Shown: positions 18,053 to 26,889 of the stretch, piece by piece | Position numbering within the stretch: the first letter of the stretch is position 1 | How the letters are laid out: each line of letters starts with the position of its first letter | Origin: CAUZFZ01 sp963579025 | GTDB taxonomy: Bacteria > Planctomycetota > Planctomycetia > Planctomycetales > Planctomycetaceae | NCBI GenBank assembly: GCA_963579025.1 | Contig: CAUZFZ010000072.1 | Location: 1-46,381 of the forward strand | Reading direction: 5' to 3' | Length of the DNA stretch: 46,381 nt | Position numbers and translations under genes: made by a program | Notes under the pieces: generated by a model | Databases searched by the model: none | Seen by the model: only the letters and a program-made list of their open reading frames with translations | What the model was told of the DNA's origin: nothing

Positions 18053-18922
18053 ATGCAGGTAACCCTGACTGCTGTTGGTCCCGATAACCGCGGGCTGGCT
18101 GATCCGATCGTGCATTTCGTGACGTCCCACGGCGCGAATATCCACGAGATTCAGATGTATGACCGCGATGATGCGCACGTCTTTGCGATGCTGCTGCGGA
18201 TCGAATGGCCAGAGTCGGAGTCGTCGGTCGGGAAGCTGCGTGAGATGATGAATCAGATCGGTCGCGAGAAGGGCCTGGAGATACGGACCTGGTCGCGCGA
18301 CGAACACCAGCGGCCGGCACGAATCGCAATCTGTACGACCTACCGGCCAGAACCGGCACTCGCTGTGCTGCGAGCGATCCGGGACAAGCGATTGAATGCG
18401 GAAGCGACAGTGATGCTGGGAAACCGGCCCAACTGCCGAGGCGTGGCCGAGCAGTTCGATGTCGACTGGCAGATGATCGGCGACGAGAAGGGCAATCCCG
18501 ACAACGATCGGATGGTCGCGCTGTTTGACGAGTACGACGTCGACTACATCCTTTTGGCCCGCTACATGCGAATGATTCCGGCCAGCACCTGCTGGCGATT
18601 CGCGGGCGGTCGGATCGTCAATCTGCATCACGGCATCCTGCCGTCCTTCCCGGGTCCACGACCCTACGAAGACGCCTACAGCCACCACATGCTGACCTAC
18701 GGAGCGACCATCCACTTCATCGTGCCGGAACTGGACGCCGGAAATCAGATTATCAATCAGGACACCTTCACCGTGTTCCCTGGTACTCCGCTGGAAGAGG
18801 TCAAACGCAAGGGCGAACAGGACAACGAACCGGCCTGCCTGGTCGAGGGTGTCCGCCGTGTCGTCGAACGCGTCGTCGAACTGCACTTCCACCGCGTGGC
18901 ACGCATGCCGTCCACGCGATAG
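18053..18922 (+). CDS. purU: Formyltetrahydrofolate deformylase
   Basis: This 289-residue enzyme hydrolyses 10-formyl-THF to formate and THF, balancing the one-carbon pool. Residues 1-85 form an ACT-type sensing domain (VTLTAVGPDNRGLADPIVHF). The rest is a formyltransferase-like fold. The catalytic region is NLHHGILPSFPGPRPYEDAY, with Asn and His in place. The catalytic Asp follows in IVPELDAGNQII. The family more often has HHS(F/L)LP, so the Gly in HHGILP is a variation. Start ATG 18053 matches the family. Nearby tdh could feed glycine and one-carbon units, but they are not one operon. Confidence 0.9.
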   Translation: MQVTLTAVGPDNRGLADPIVHFVTSHGANIHEIQMYDRDDAHVFAMLLRIEWPESESSVGKLREMMNQIGREKGLEIRTWSRDEHQRPARIAICTTYRPEPALAVLRAIRDKRLNAEATVMLGNRPNCRGVAEQFDVDWQMIGDEKGNPDNDRMVALFDEYDVDYILLARYMRMIPASTCWRFAGGRIVNLHHGILPSFPGPRPYEDAYSHHMLTYGATIHFIVPELDAGNQIINQDTFTVFPGTPLEEVKRKGEQDNEPACLVEGVRRVVERVVELHFHRVARMPSTR

Positions 18923-19082
18923 TTGGCCTGTGTCGCGGCTCTTCCGCCCGATCGGTCCCATAAGCGCTCGCTGATTCGACGTTGTGTCGTGCGCTGCTGA
19001 GATTTACGATCGAAGGTTGCTGCTGAAGACAATTTGGTGTCGATATCCAAAGAAGTCTCAGCAATCCAGGAAGGACAAGGGC

Positions 19083-20426
19083 ATGTTCGATTTCACGCTT
19101 GGTGGTCGCAGTCGGAATTGCGCAGGGGTTACGCGGCGGGACGCGATTCGCGTGGGAACGCTCAGTCTGGGCGGCCTCTCGATGACCGATGCGATGTACT
19201 CGCGATCGATTGCTGCACAGGCCAAATCATCCGGCAAGTCCGTGATCTGCTTCTGGCTCGATGGCGGTCCAACGCATATGGACACCTACGATCCAAAACC
19301 GGAAGCCCCTGCCGAATATAAAGGCCCGTTTGGTGCGATCGCCACGAGCGTGCCCGGTGTGTATTTGAGCGACCAGTTTCCGAACCATGCCGCCGTGATG
19401 GACAGGATGAGCATTGTCCGTTCGGTGTACCACAACAACGGCGATCACTTTGCGGCCGCGCACTGGATGTGGACCGGCTACCACGGCAGCAACGCGGCCA
19501 ATCGCGAGCCGCAGTTTCCAGGCATCGGAGCTGTCACGGCAAAGCACAACGGCTCGAACCGTCCGGGCGTCCCGGCCTCCGTGGCGATTCCGTATGCGAT
19601 GACCGTCGGCATCCGTCCTGGATACCAGAGTGGTGCCTTTCTGGGTGTCGCCGCCAATCCGTTTGACACCGGGGCCGATCCGAATTCTGCCAACTTCAAA
19701 GTGCAGAACCTGGCAATTCCAACGGGCATCAATGCCGGGCGCATCGACGATCGAAAGACGTTGTTGAGTCGCATCGACCGCGTTCGGAAGGACATCGATT
19801 CCTCTGGTCTGATGGACGGCATGGACTCGTTTAATCAGGACGCTTTCGAACTGATGACGAGTGCCGGGGCTCGTCAGGCCTTCGACATTCAAAGCGAAGA
19901 TCCCCGACTCCGCGACCGCTACGGTCGGAACTCGGTCGGACAGGGAGCATTACTCGCCCGTCGTCTGGTTGAGGCGGGCGTGTCGTTCGTCACCGTGCAT
20001 TCCGGCGGCTGGGACAATCACAGCGGCATCGAGAACGCCATGAAGAACGGGCACGCTCCCCGCATGGACAACGCAGTGCCGTCGTTGATTGAGGATCTCG
20101 AACAGCGAGGATTGCTGGACGACGTCATCGTGATGGTGATGGGCGAATTCGGCCGAACGCCAAAGGTCAATGGCGGCGCAGGACGCGATCACTGGGGCAA
20201 CTCGATGTCCGTGCTGCTGGCTGGCGGCGGGATTCGGCCTGGACAGATCGTCGGCGCGACCGACGCAAAAGGCACACGACCGATTCAGCGAGCGGTCAAG
20301 CCGGCTCATATTCTGCACACCGTCTACCACCAGTTGGGCATCGACACGTCAATCTCTCATCTGAATCGAGCCGGTCGTCCAATTCCGATTCTGAACGAAG
20401 GCGAAGCGATCTCGGAACTGCTGTGA
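19083..20426 (+). CDS. DUF1501 protein, secreted (Tat-type leader)
   Basis: This 447-residue protein belongs to DUF1501, a sulfatase/alkaline-phosphatase-like family greatly expanded in planctomycetes. The leader is VTRRDAIRVGTLSLGGLSM, a twin-arginine-like motif with hydrophobic helix. The core shows FWLDGGPTHMDTYDPKPEAP, then VRSVYHNNGDHFAAAHWMWTG, then VMGEFGRTPKVNGGAGRDHWGNSM, the metal-binding and active-site-like residues of the family. The biochemical activity is unknown. ATG 19083 is used; the frame extends upstream without a good leader. It is followed by a terminator at 20476-20510. Confidence 0.92.
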   Translation: MFDFTLGGRSRNCAGVTRRDAIRVGTLSLGGLSMTDAMYSRSIAAQAKSSGKSVICFWLDGGPTHMDTYDPKPEAPAEYKGPFGAIATSVPGVYLSDQFPNHAAVMDRMSIVRSVYHNNGDHFAAAHWMWTGYHGSNAANREPQFPGIGAVTAKHNGSNRPGVPASVAIPYAMTVGIRPGYQSGAFLGVAANPFDTGADPNSANFKVQNLAIPTGINAGRIDDRKTLLSRIDRVRKDIDSSGLMDGMDSFNQDAFELMTSAGARQAFDIQSEDPRLRDRYGRNSVGQGALLARRLVEAGVSFVTVHSGGWDNHSGIENAMKNGHAPRMDNAVPSLIEDLEQRGLLDDVIVMVMGEFGRTPKVNGGAGRDHWGNSMSVLLAGGGIRPGQIVGATDAKGTRPIQRAVKPAHILHTVYHQLGIDTSISHLNRAGRPIPILNEGEAISELL

Positions 20427-20475
20427 CTCGTGTCACCCAGGCTCGTTTCATTCCAGCCAACGAACCGACAGAATG

Positions 20476-20510
20476 CCCCGGTTGTCTCCGACAGCCGGGG
20501 TTTCTTCTTT
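20476..20510 (+). terminator. Rho-independent terminator after the first DUF1501 gene
   Basis: CCCCGGTTGT (20476-20485) pairs with ACAGCCGGGG (20491-20500), with one G-U pair and a 5-nt loop, followed by TTTCTTCTTT (20501-20510). It lies 49 bp after the DUF1501 stop and just before the receiver-like gene. Confidence 0.85.
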
Positions 20511-20521
20511 GAAAGGACGCA

Positions 20522-20902
20522 ATGACACATCGCGTATTGAGCGTTGGGCAGTGCGGCATGGATCACGGATCGATCAGTCGGTTTCTGAATCAGCACTTCG
20601 ACGTGTCGGTCGAACAGGCTCACGGGACGGATCAGGCGCTCGACAAGCTGCGCAATGACTTATTCAATCTGGTTCTGGTGAATCGTGTGTTTGATCAGCA
20701 CGGTGGTGACGGGATGGGGCTGATTCAGCAGGTTTGCCAGGACGACTCGATCGGGGATATCCCCGTCATGCTGGTCTCGAATTACCCTGACTACCAGGCA
20801 CAAGCGGTCGCACTGGGGGCCGCTCCCGGCTTCGGCAAGTCGGGGTTGAATTCGCCCGATCTGCCGGGCCACCTCGCAACTTTCCTGAGCGATCAATCCT
20901 GA
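20522..20902 (+). CDS. Receiver-domain-like protein lacking the phospho-acceptor Asp
   Basis: This is a 126-residue single-domain protein with a CheY-like fold pattern. The first strand is RVLSVGQCG, where the acidic pair of receivers is missing. The third strand is LVLVNRVFDQHGGDGMGLI, where the phospho-acceptor Asp is replaced by Asn. The later IPVMLVSNYPDYQAQAVALGA and the conserved Lys in FGKSGL match the rest of the fold. It therefore probably cannot be phosphorylated in the usual way and may be a pseudo-receiver. It lies between two DUF1501 genes, only 11 bp before the second. Confidence 0.75.
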   Translation: MTHRVLSVGQCGMDHGSISRFLNQHFDVSVEQAHGTDQALDKLRNDLFNLVLVNRVFDQHGGDGMGLIQQVCQDDSIGDIPVMLVSNYPDYQAQAVALGAAPGFGKSGLNSPDLPGHLATFLSDQS

Positions 20903-20913
20903 ATCTGTCTGCC

Positions 20914-22371
20914 ATGCACGACGAGCTGCATCCCAATCCACGTCTCAACCGACGAGCCATTCTCCGGGCTGGTGCGATTGGTGCGCTCGGACTGGACCTC
21001 GCGACGGTCCACAGCATGCGATCGCAGGCGAATCTGGAATCGGCTTCAGGTCACGCAAAGTCCGTTCTGTTCATCTTCTTATCCGGAGGATTATCGCAGC
21101 TCGACAGCTTCGATATGAAACCGGAAGCGCCGGCCTCGATTCGCGGCGAGTTCAAGCCGGTCGCCACGAAGACGCCTGGAGTTTTCTACTGCGAACACCT
21201 GCCGAAGATCGCCCAACACAGTGACAAACTCGCGCTGGTGCGGTCGGTGACGCATGGATCGAATGAGCACAACGCAGCGCACACGATCATGCTCACCGGA
21301 CGGACGCAACTGCCGCCCGGTTACAACGAGAAGAAACCACAGCCCACCGACTGGCCGGCGATCGCGTCCATCGCGGGTCGCCTGACGGGGTCTCGCAGCA
21401 AAGGACTGCCAACGGGTGTCGTCGTACCTCAGCGGCTGCTGAACATGAACCAGGGCGGAGTCGTCATTCCTGGTCAATTCGGCGGACAGATGGGACCGAG
21501 ATTCGATCCGTGGTTTGTCGAAGCGTCGCCGTACCGCGGCAACGACGTAAAGGGTGCGTATCCCGACTTCGCCTACCGGCGCCGTGACGAGAAGCGAGTC
21601 GTCGACAAGTCACAGTTTCGAGCTCCCGTTCTGACACTCCCGGAAGGCCTCACCAACGAGCGCATGACACGTCGTGCTCAAATGCTGGCGTCGATCGAGA
21701 GCCAGCGGCGTGAACTTGAGCAGCATGCCAGCATTCGCCGATTGGACCGGTTCCGCCAGTCGGCGGTGTCTCTCCTGACCGACCCGAAAGTCCAGCATGC
21801 CTTCGATGTCGTGCAGGCCGACGACGCCACGACAGAGAGATATGGACGCAATCTGTTTGGTTGGACTCTGCTGATGGCGAAGCGCCTGGTGGAGAGTGGA
21901 GTCCCGCTCGTTCAGGCCAATCTGGGCAACTTCAACACCTGGGACCTGCACGGCGGCATCTTCCCGATGTCGCGTGACCTGCTGTACCCACCGGCCGATC
22001 AAGCGATTGGTGCATTGCTCGACGATCTGTCCGAGAGCGGCCTGCTGGACGAAACACTGGTGGTCATCGCCAGCGAGTTCGGCCGTACGCCGCGCATCTT
22101 CCGGTTGCCTCGCGTCTACAAGACGGCCGGTCGAGATCACTGGGGCGCCGTGCAGACAGTCCTATTCGCGGGCGCGGGCGTGCAGGGTGGTAACGTCATC
22201 GGTTCGTCCGACAGGATCGGAGCGCATCCAGACTCATCGCCGCAACGACCGGAAGACTTTGCCGCAACGATTTACAACGCGCTGGGGCTCCCGCCAACAG
22301 CTTCATGGCCGGACACCGACGGACGACCGCACTACATCTACCACGGCCGTCCGATACCGGGACTGTGGTAG
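20914..22371 (+). CDS. DUF1501 protein, secreted (Tat-type leader)
   Basis: This 485-residue protein is a second DUF1501 family member. The leader is LNRRAILRAGAIGALGLDLA. The core has FIFLSGGLSQLDSFDMKPEAP, LVRSVTHGSNEHNAAHTIMLTG, and VVIASEFGRTPRIFRLPRVY followed by GRDHWGAVQTVLFAGAG. It follows the receiver-like gene by 11 bp and may share its transcript. The two DUF1501 copies here differ in length and middle sequence, so they are not a recent duplication. Biochemical role is unknown. Confidence 0.92.
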   Translation: MHDELHPNPRLNRRAILRAGAIGALGLDLATVHSMRSQANLESASGHAKSVLFIFLSGGLSQLDSFDMKPEAPASIRGEFKPVATKTPGVFYCEHLPKIAQHSDKLALVRSVTHGSNEHNAAHTIMLTGRTQLPPGYNEKKPQPTDWPAIASIAGRLTGSRSKGLPTGVVVPQRLLNMNQGGVVIPGQFGGQMGPRFDPWFVEASPYRGNDVKGAYPDFAYRRRDEKRVVDKSQFRAPVLTLPEGLTNERMTRRAQMLASIESQRRELEQHASIRRLDRFRQSAVSLLTDPKVQHAFDVVQADDATTERYGRNLFGWTLLMAKRLVESGVPLVQANLGNFNTWDLHGGIFPMSRDLLYPPADQAIGALLDDLSESGLLDETLVVIASEFGRTPRIFRLPRVYKTAGRDHWGAVQTVLFAGAGVQGGNVIGSSDRIGAHPDSSPQRPEDFAATIYNALGLPPTASWPDTDGRPHYIYHGRPIPGLW

Positions 22372-22521
22372 GGCTCGCTTTCTCAATACCACTGATAAGC
22401 ACATGCCCCAGGCATCGACGCTCAGCGGAACACACAGATAGACCACGATGGCGGCAGTCCACAGTTGCCGCCGGATCAGCCAGCGGAAATCGCGATACCG
22501 GGCGATCTGCCAGAGCACCAC
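22303..22521 (-). CDS. Possible small membrane protein (uncertain)
   Basis: This 72-codon frame starts GTG immediately after the HAD stop codon and runs into the 3' end of the second DUF1501 gene on the other strand (overlap 69 bp). The first half, WQIARYRDFRWLIRRQLW then TAAIVVYLCVPLSVDAWGM, looks like a cytosolic amphipathic segment and a transmembrane helix. The last part is antisense to a real gene and of poor quality. It could be the stump of a truncated gene. Confidence 0.3.
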   Translation of the reverse strand: MVLWQIARYRDFRWLIRRQLWTAAIVVYLCVPLSVDAWGMCLSVVLRKRALPQSRYRTAVVDVVRSSVGVRP

Positions 22522-23415
22522 TTAAACGACGTCAAGGCAACTGCTGACTGAACGGAGGTCTGTCACAACAGCATCCGGCTGGCAGTTCCGGAGTCGCGGG
22601 TCGTCCGCACGCAATCGCAAACTGCGTGCATCTCCGGCAAACAGAATCGTCCGGAATCCAAGCTGCGCGGCTGCCCACACGTCTTTCAGCATGTCGTTTC
22701 CGACGAAAACGGCCTCATGCGGCTCAATGCCTTGCTGCCGGAGGGCAGTGACGGCCGCTTCGAACAGTGTCCGCCCGGGTTTGGATTCTCCGTATCGGTA
22801 GGAGAAAAACTGCAGTTCAGACTGGAAGCCGAGTTCATTCAGATTCTGACCGAGCAGAGCGGGAAACAGTTCCGGTGTCATGGCCTGGGCGTTGCTGACG
22901 ATGCCGAGTGACAGCCCACGGCCGCGTAGCTCGCTCAGACAATCCAGGGTGTCTGGCATTGGCCAGACTGCGTTCGTCCGAACCTCGTACTCCAGAGCCA
23001 GCCGATCTGGATCAACACTTTCGCGCGTTGCGTCTGGTAACTCAGCCACGGCTGCAATCTTCGTGAGCACGTCTCTCCAGACGGCGACGATATCGACTTC
23101 CGGAAACTCGATACCGCGCCCACGAGCGGCCACGTGGTGCTCGGCAATCGTGTCCTGCAGTAAGTCTGCCGACAACGGTGCGACCGCGTCGGGCGATACT
23201 CCACACGCGACGAGAGCCGTGCGAAAAGCGTCGTCACTCGATGTGCCGGTCTGCAACGTGATGTCACCGGCTCCGCTGACGAGCAGCGTGCCATAAATGT
23301 CGAACAGCACCGCCCGGATTCCGGGCAGCGGATTCAGAACGGCTTCGGTTTCGGTCGGCTGTGGTGTCATCGGCTGACAGTGGCGCCGAATGATCTCTGA
23401 GAAATCTGGACTCAT
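22522..23415 (-). CDS. HAD-superfamily hydrolase, candidate sugar-phosphoglycerate phosphatase
   Basis: This is a 297-residue HAD hydrolase. Motif I is VLFDIYGTLL, in which the usual DxD is DxY. Motif II is GIVSNAQAM, motif III GESKPGRTLF (Lys), and motif IV FVGNDMLKDVWAA (Asp pair). A helical cap lies at about 60-150. Its ATG overlaps the stop of the GT4 gene by 4 bp (ATGA), so the two are translationally coupled. Neighbouring GpgS makes a phosphorylated product that needs a phosphatase. Rhodopirellula baltica is known to use a dedicated phosphatase (MggB) for mannosylglucosyl-3-phosphoglycerate. A role like MggB is inferred from context; the DxY motif also occurs in dehalogenases. Confidence 0.8.
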   Translation of the reverse strand: MSPDFSEIIRRHCQPMTPQPTETEAVLNPLPGIRAVLFDIYGTLLVSGAGDITLQTGTSSDDAFRTALVACGVSPDAVAPLSADLLQDTIAEHHVAARGRGIEFPEVDIVAVWRDVLTKIAAVAELPDATRESVDPDRLALEYEVRTNAVWPMPDTLDCLSELRGRGLSLGIVSNAQAMTPELFPALLGQNLNELGFQSELQFFSYRYGESKPGRTLFEAAVTALRQQGIEPHEAVFVGNDMLKDVWAAAQLGFRTILFAGDARSLRLRADDPRLRNCQPDAVVTDLRSVSSCLDVV

Positions 23416-24962
23416 GTTTCGACCCGCACGGGAGCAAGACGTGTGACGTCTAGAAATGCGTTGAGGATGTTCTCCGGGCGAGGCAACGCAACAACCGGCT
23501 GATCGGTCCGAGCGTCCAGCAGAGCCTGATAAACACGCTCAAGGTCCCGGGCCGCAGCATCGAGCGAAAAACCACTCCGCACGGCCGTCGCATTGGATTC
23601 AATCAGAGATTGCCAGTGCTTGGCGGCCCGGTCCAGCGAATCGCGCATCCACGGATTCAAATCGAACAGGACTTTGGCTGAGTGGCCATCGGTAGCGACG
23701 CGTTCGATGACAACGGCCTGCCAGTCAGTCGGCAGTGTGGCGAAGTCGACCAGGCCGGACGCAATTCGTTCACGAATAATCAACTCGGTGTTGGCCGGCA
23801 TTGGCTGGCCGTAACCCGCGCTGACATCCGCTTGCAAAGTCAGAACCTGTGCGACGAACTGATCCGCGTCGATCCAGTCGATCGGTATCTGCACGGATTC
23901 ACCGAGGTGATCGAGATTCACGTCGCGATGGGCGAAGTCCGCGGTGATCTCGGGCAGATTGCGTCCGATCAACGGGCGTTGATGCAACCATGCTTCCAGA
24001 AACACCAGACCAAATCCTTCCGCCACACTGGTCGTGATGATGCAACTCGCCGCAGCCAGATTCTCCTCGAATGAGATTCCTTCTTTCAGACCGACATCGA
24101 ACAGCACGCGCAGCTTCAGACGCCGCGCAAGTTCCTGAAATCGCTGAAACGCTGGAATCTCTGCTGCGCTTGTTGCCGGCAATGTCAGGGAGAAAACGGT
24201 GTCCTCGTCTGTTGCGGCGGCCCACAACAACAGTTCGCCAATGTTCTTGCGACGGATTCCACGGACGGGATACAGCACAACTCGCTGCGATTCGGCCAGG
24301 TTGTGTATCTGCTGAAAGTGACGTGATGACTGCTCATGCGCCGGCAGTGAACCCGCCGCGGTCACCGGATTCGGCAGGCAATGGACGCGTTCGTCTTCCG
24401 CCCCTGCATCCAGAATGATGCGGCGATCCCTGCTGTTGAGGAGTGCGTAGTGGATGTGTTCCGCGATGGGATAGACGTAGCGTCCGACAGCCGCCGTGTC
24501 CGACGCCTCCAGCGCCCGAGGGAACTTCGCGTAATTGGCCGGCCGCAGATCCTCAGCGAAATCGTGAATCTGCAGCAGGATGCGGAATTCGCGTTCCGCC
24601 AGATTTCGTACCGTGCCGGGAAGCGAGACGTTCTTGCCCAGCGAGTGATTGTGGATGTGCAGAATCGTCTCATGTGGAGCGAAACCGAATTGATCCAGTT
24701 TGAGAACGATGCTGTCCGTCAGCGTGGCGTCACGGAGTTCGTCACTGGCCTCGTAGTCCAGACCATCGACCGATTCGACTCGAACGCGGAACGCACCAGG
24801 CCATTCCGTATCTGGCCAGCCGTCGGCTCGGCCGCCATGCAGGACTAGGACATCCGAGAGCTGGAGTTGGCCCGCGACACTCTGCAATGCCCGCAACTGA
24901 TTCAGCACGACCTGCGTGACGCCGCCGCGATTCAGGTGGTAGTGCAGGATTGCCAGCTTCAT
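23412..24962 (-). CDS. GT4 glycosyltransferase, candidate mannosylglucosyl-phosphoglycerate synthase
   Basis: This 516-residue GT-B glycosyltransferase opens with KLAILHYHLNRGGVTQVVLN, a Gly-rich loop typical of GT4. The nucleotide-sugar half contains VVLYPVRGIRRKN and the E-x7-E-like TSVAEGFGLVFLEAW. A long C-terminal tail of about 120 residues follows. It is coupled by a 4-bp overlap to the HAD hydrolase, and is divergent from the GH13 phosphorylase and GpgS genes. Known MGG pathways add mannose to glucosyl-3-phosphoglycerate with a GT (MggA) before a phosphatase acts. This gene is a good candidate for that step, inferred from context only. Confidence 0.8.
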   Translation of the reverse strand: MKLAILHYHLNRGGVTQVVLNQLRALQSVAGQLQLSDVLVLHGGRADGWPDTEWPGAFRVRVESVDGLDYEASDELRDATLTDSIVLKLDQFGFAPHETILHIHNHSLGKNVSLPGTVRNLAEREFRILLQIHDFAEDLRPANYAKFPRALEASDTAAVGRYVYPIAEHIHYALLNSRDRRIILDAGAEDERVHCLPNPVTAAGSLPAHEQSSRHFQQIHNLAESQRVVLYPVRGIRRKNIGELLLWAAATDEDTVFSLTLPATSAAEIPAFQRFQELARRLKLRVLFDVGLKEGISFEENLAAASCIITTSVAEGFGLVFLEAWLHQRPLIGRNLPEITADFAHRDVNLDHLGESVQIPIDWIDADQFVAQVLTLQADVSAGYGQPMPANTELIIRERIASGLVDFATLPTDWQAVVIERVATDGHSAKVLFDLNPWMRDSLDRAAKHWQSLIESNATAVRSGFSLDAAARDLERVYQALLDARTDQPVVALPRPENILNAFLDVTRLAPVRVET

Positions 24963-25138
24963 GGTCGTGACGACTCCGAGGTGAGATCGGCAGTGCAGGA
25001 TGATCCTGCTTTTCTCGTTGAGGTCAATCAGGTGCAGGTCCTGAGGTGCGCGGGCCGGTTTTTTTCGCCTGGCAGGTTACGTATCCTCCGCCCTGTCCTG
25101 CGCCGGACAACGCTCAATCTGAACGGAATGAGGAAACT
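24963..25138. promoter_or_regulatory. Divergent promoter region of the compatible-solute locus
   Basis: This 176-bp gap separates the GT4 and GH13 genes, which start in opposite directions. Both promoters must lie here, so the synthetic and phosphorolytic halves could be co-regulated. A ribosome binding sequence TGAGGAAA (about 25129-25136) precedes ATG 25139. No specific promoter box could be identified with confidence. Confidence 0.5.
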
Positions 25139-26857
25139 ATGCTGCCTGTTGAGTCGGCGTCGCGGATCGAACAACGTCTGCAGACGATCTACGGCGAGCG
25201 TTCCACTGAAGTTCTGCCGAGCGTCATCGAACTGGCAGAACGATACGCCGATCGATTTCCGTCCGCACCGGAATCACTCTGGACCGAGCGCGACATCACG
25301 CTGATTACTTACGGCGACCAGGTTGCCGAAGTCGATCGCCCGACGCTTGCCACGCTGGAACGATTCCTCGCGCGCTATCAACTCGACCAAGCGTTCTCGA
25401 TCGTGCATATCCTGCCGTTCTGCCCGTATTCATCCGACGACGGGTTCTCGGTCATTGATTTTCGCCAGATCGACGCACGACTGGGAGACTGGCCGCAACT
25501 TCAGCAACTCGCGCAGCGCACAGACCTGATGTACGACCTCGTGCTGAATCACGTTTCGCAGCACAGCGAGTGGTTTCAAGGTTATCTGCGCGGTGACGCG
25601 ATCTACGACAACTGGTTTCACGACGTTGACCCGTCGCTGGATCTTTCTCTGGTCACTCGACCGCGCAGCCATCCGCTGCTGACACCCTTCCAGACGGCCA
25701 ATGGCGAGCGTCACATCTGGACAACGTTCAGCGACGATCAGATCGACCTCAATTACTCCGAACCGGCTTTGCTGCTGGAGATGCTCGACATCCTGCTGAT
25801 GTATGTGGCGAACGGTGCTCGCGTTATCCGGCTGGATGCCATCGCATTTCTGTGGAAGGAGATTGGCACGACGTGCCTGCACCTGGAACAGACCCACTCC
25901 GTCGTGAAGCTGTTTCGAGACGTCCTGGACGCGGTCGCTCCGCACGCCATCCTGCTGACCGAAACCAACGTCCCACATGCAGAGAACGTGAGCTACTTCG
26001 GGAACGGCGACGAAGCTCACATGGTCTACAACTTCAGCCTGCCACCGCTGCTGTTCGATGCGTATCTGCACGGTGACGCGACACCATTGCACACATGGTT
26101 GAGTGGCCTGGATGCTCCGCCAGACGGAACAACCTGGTTCAACTTCACGGCATCGCACGACGGTATCGGGGTGCGTCCGCTGGAAGGTCTGGTCGAAGGT
26201 GAGCGTTTTGAACGCATCGTTGAAGCCACGCGTGAGCGAGGCGGCCGGGTCAGCATGCGGCAGATGCCATCCGGCGATCAGCGGCCGTACGAACTGAATA
26301 TCACGTGGTGCGATGCGATGCGCACGCCCGGCCCGAACGACCCGCATCACGTCCGTCGTGTGCTGGCATCTCAGGCATTCATGCTGGCGTTGCAGGGAGT
26401 TCCGGCCGTGTACTTTCACTCGCTGGTCGGCACACCGAACGACACGCAGGGAGTGGAAGACAGTGGGCATGCCCGGCGCATCAACCGCAGGAAGTACGAT
26501 CTGGATGATCTCTGCGAGTTGCTGACCAGCGACCCTGAGCAGTCCGAAATCTTTGAGGGGTATCGCAAGCTGCTCTCATTGAGAAAGCAGCAGCCGGCAT
26601 TTCATCCCGACGGCAATCAAAGAGCGATTGAATCCGGTGACGCGGCAATTGTGGCGTTCGAACGCACGAGCCCGGACGGGCAGCAACGGATTCTGGTCGC
26701 GGCCAATTTTGCGGAGAATCCCAGAGACCTGTCAGGAGACGTTGTTGCAGAACTTCCTGGTGCGTGTGATCTCATTGAGGGCACCACCCTGGATCGAGAT
26801 CAAGTGGTTCTGCAACCATGCCAGATCATGTGGCTGGAACTGGCGCCGCCTCGATAG
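25139..26857 (+). CDS. GH13_18 sucrose/glucosylglycerate phosphorylase
   Basis: This is a 572-residue retaining glycoside phosphorylase of the sucrose-phosphorylase branch of GH13. The (beta/alpha)8 barrel shows IVHILPFCPYSSDDGFSVID, then YDLVLNHVSQHSEWF. The catalytic nucleophile is Asp233 (RLDAIAF), the acid/base Glu275 (LLTETNVPH), and the stabilising Asp341 (TASHDGIG). The frame extends upstream to 25046, but ATG 25139 with its Shine-Dalgarno is preferred. Immediate linkage to GpgS points to glucosylglycerate as substrate (GGaP) rather than sucrose. It would release glucose-1-phosphate and glycerate, recycling the solute. Confidence 0.9.
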   Translation: MLPVESASRIEQRLQTIYGERSTEVLPSVIELAERYADRFPSAPESLWTERDITLITYGDQVAEVDRPTLATLERFLARYQLDQAFSIVHILPFCPYSSDDGFSVIDFRQIDARLGDWPQLQQLAQRTDLMYDLVLNHVSQHSEWFQGYLRGDAIYDNWFHDVDPSLDLSLVTRPRSHPLLTPFQTANGERHIWTTFSDDQIDLNYSEPALLLEMLDILLMYVANGARVIRLDAIAFLWKEIGTTCLHLEQTHSVVKLFRDVLDAVAPHAILLTETNVPHAENVSYFGNGDEAHMVYNFSLPPLLFDAYLHGDATPLHTWLSGLDAPPDGTTWFNFTASHDGIGVRPLEGLVEGERFERIVEATRERGGRVSMRQMPSGDQRPYELNITWCDAMRTPGPNDPHHVRRVLASQAFMLALQGVPAVYFHSLVGTPNDTQGVEDSGHARRINRRKYDLDDLCELLTSDPEQSEIFEGYRKLLSLRKQQPAFHPDGNQRAIESGDAAIVAFERTSPDGQQRILVAANFAENPRDLSGDVVAELPGACDLIEGTTLDRDQVVLQPCQIMWLELAPPR

Positions 26858-26889
26858 ACGCTAATGAGTCAACAAATAGAGAGACCCCG

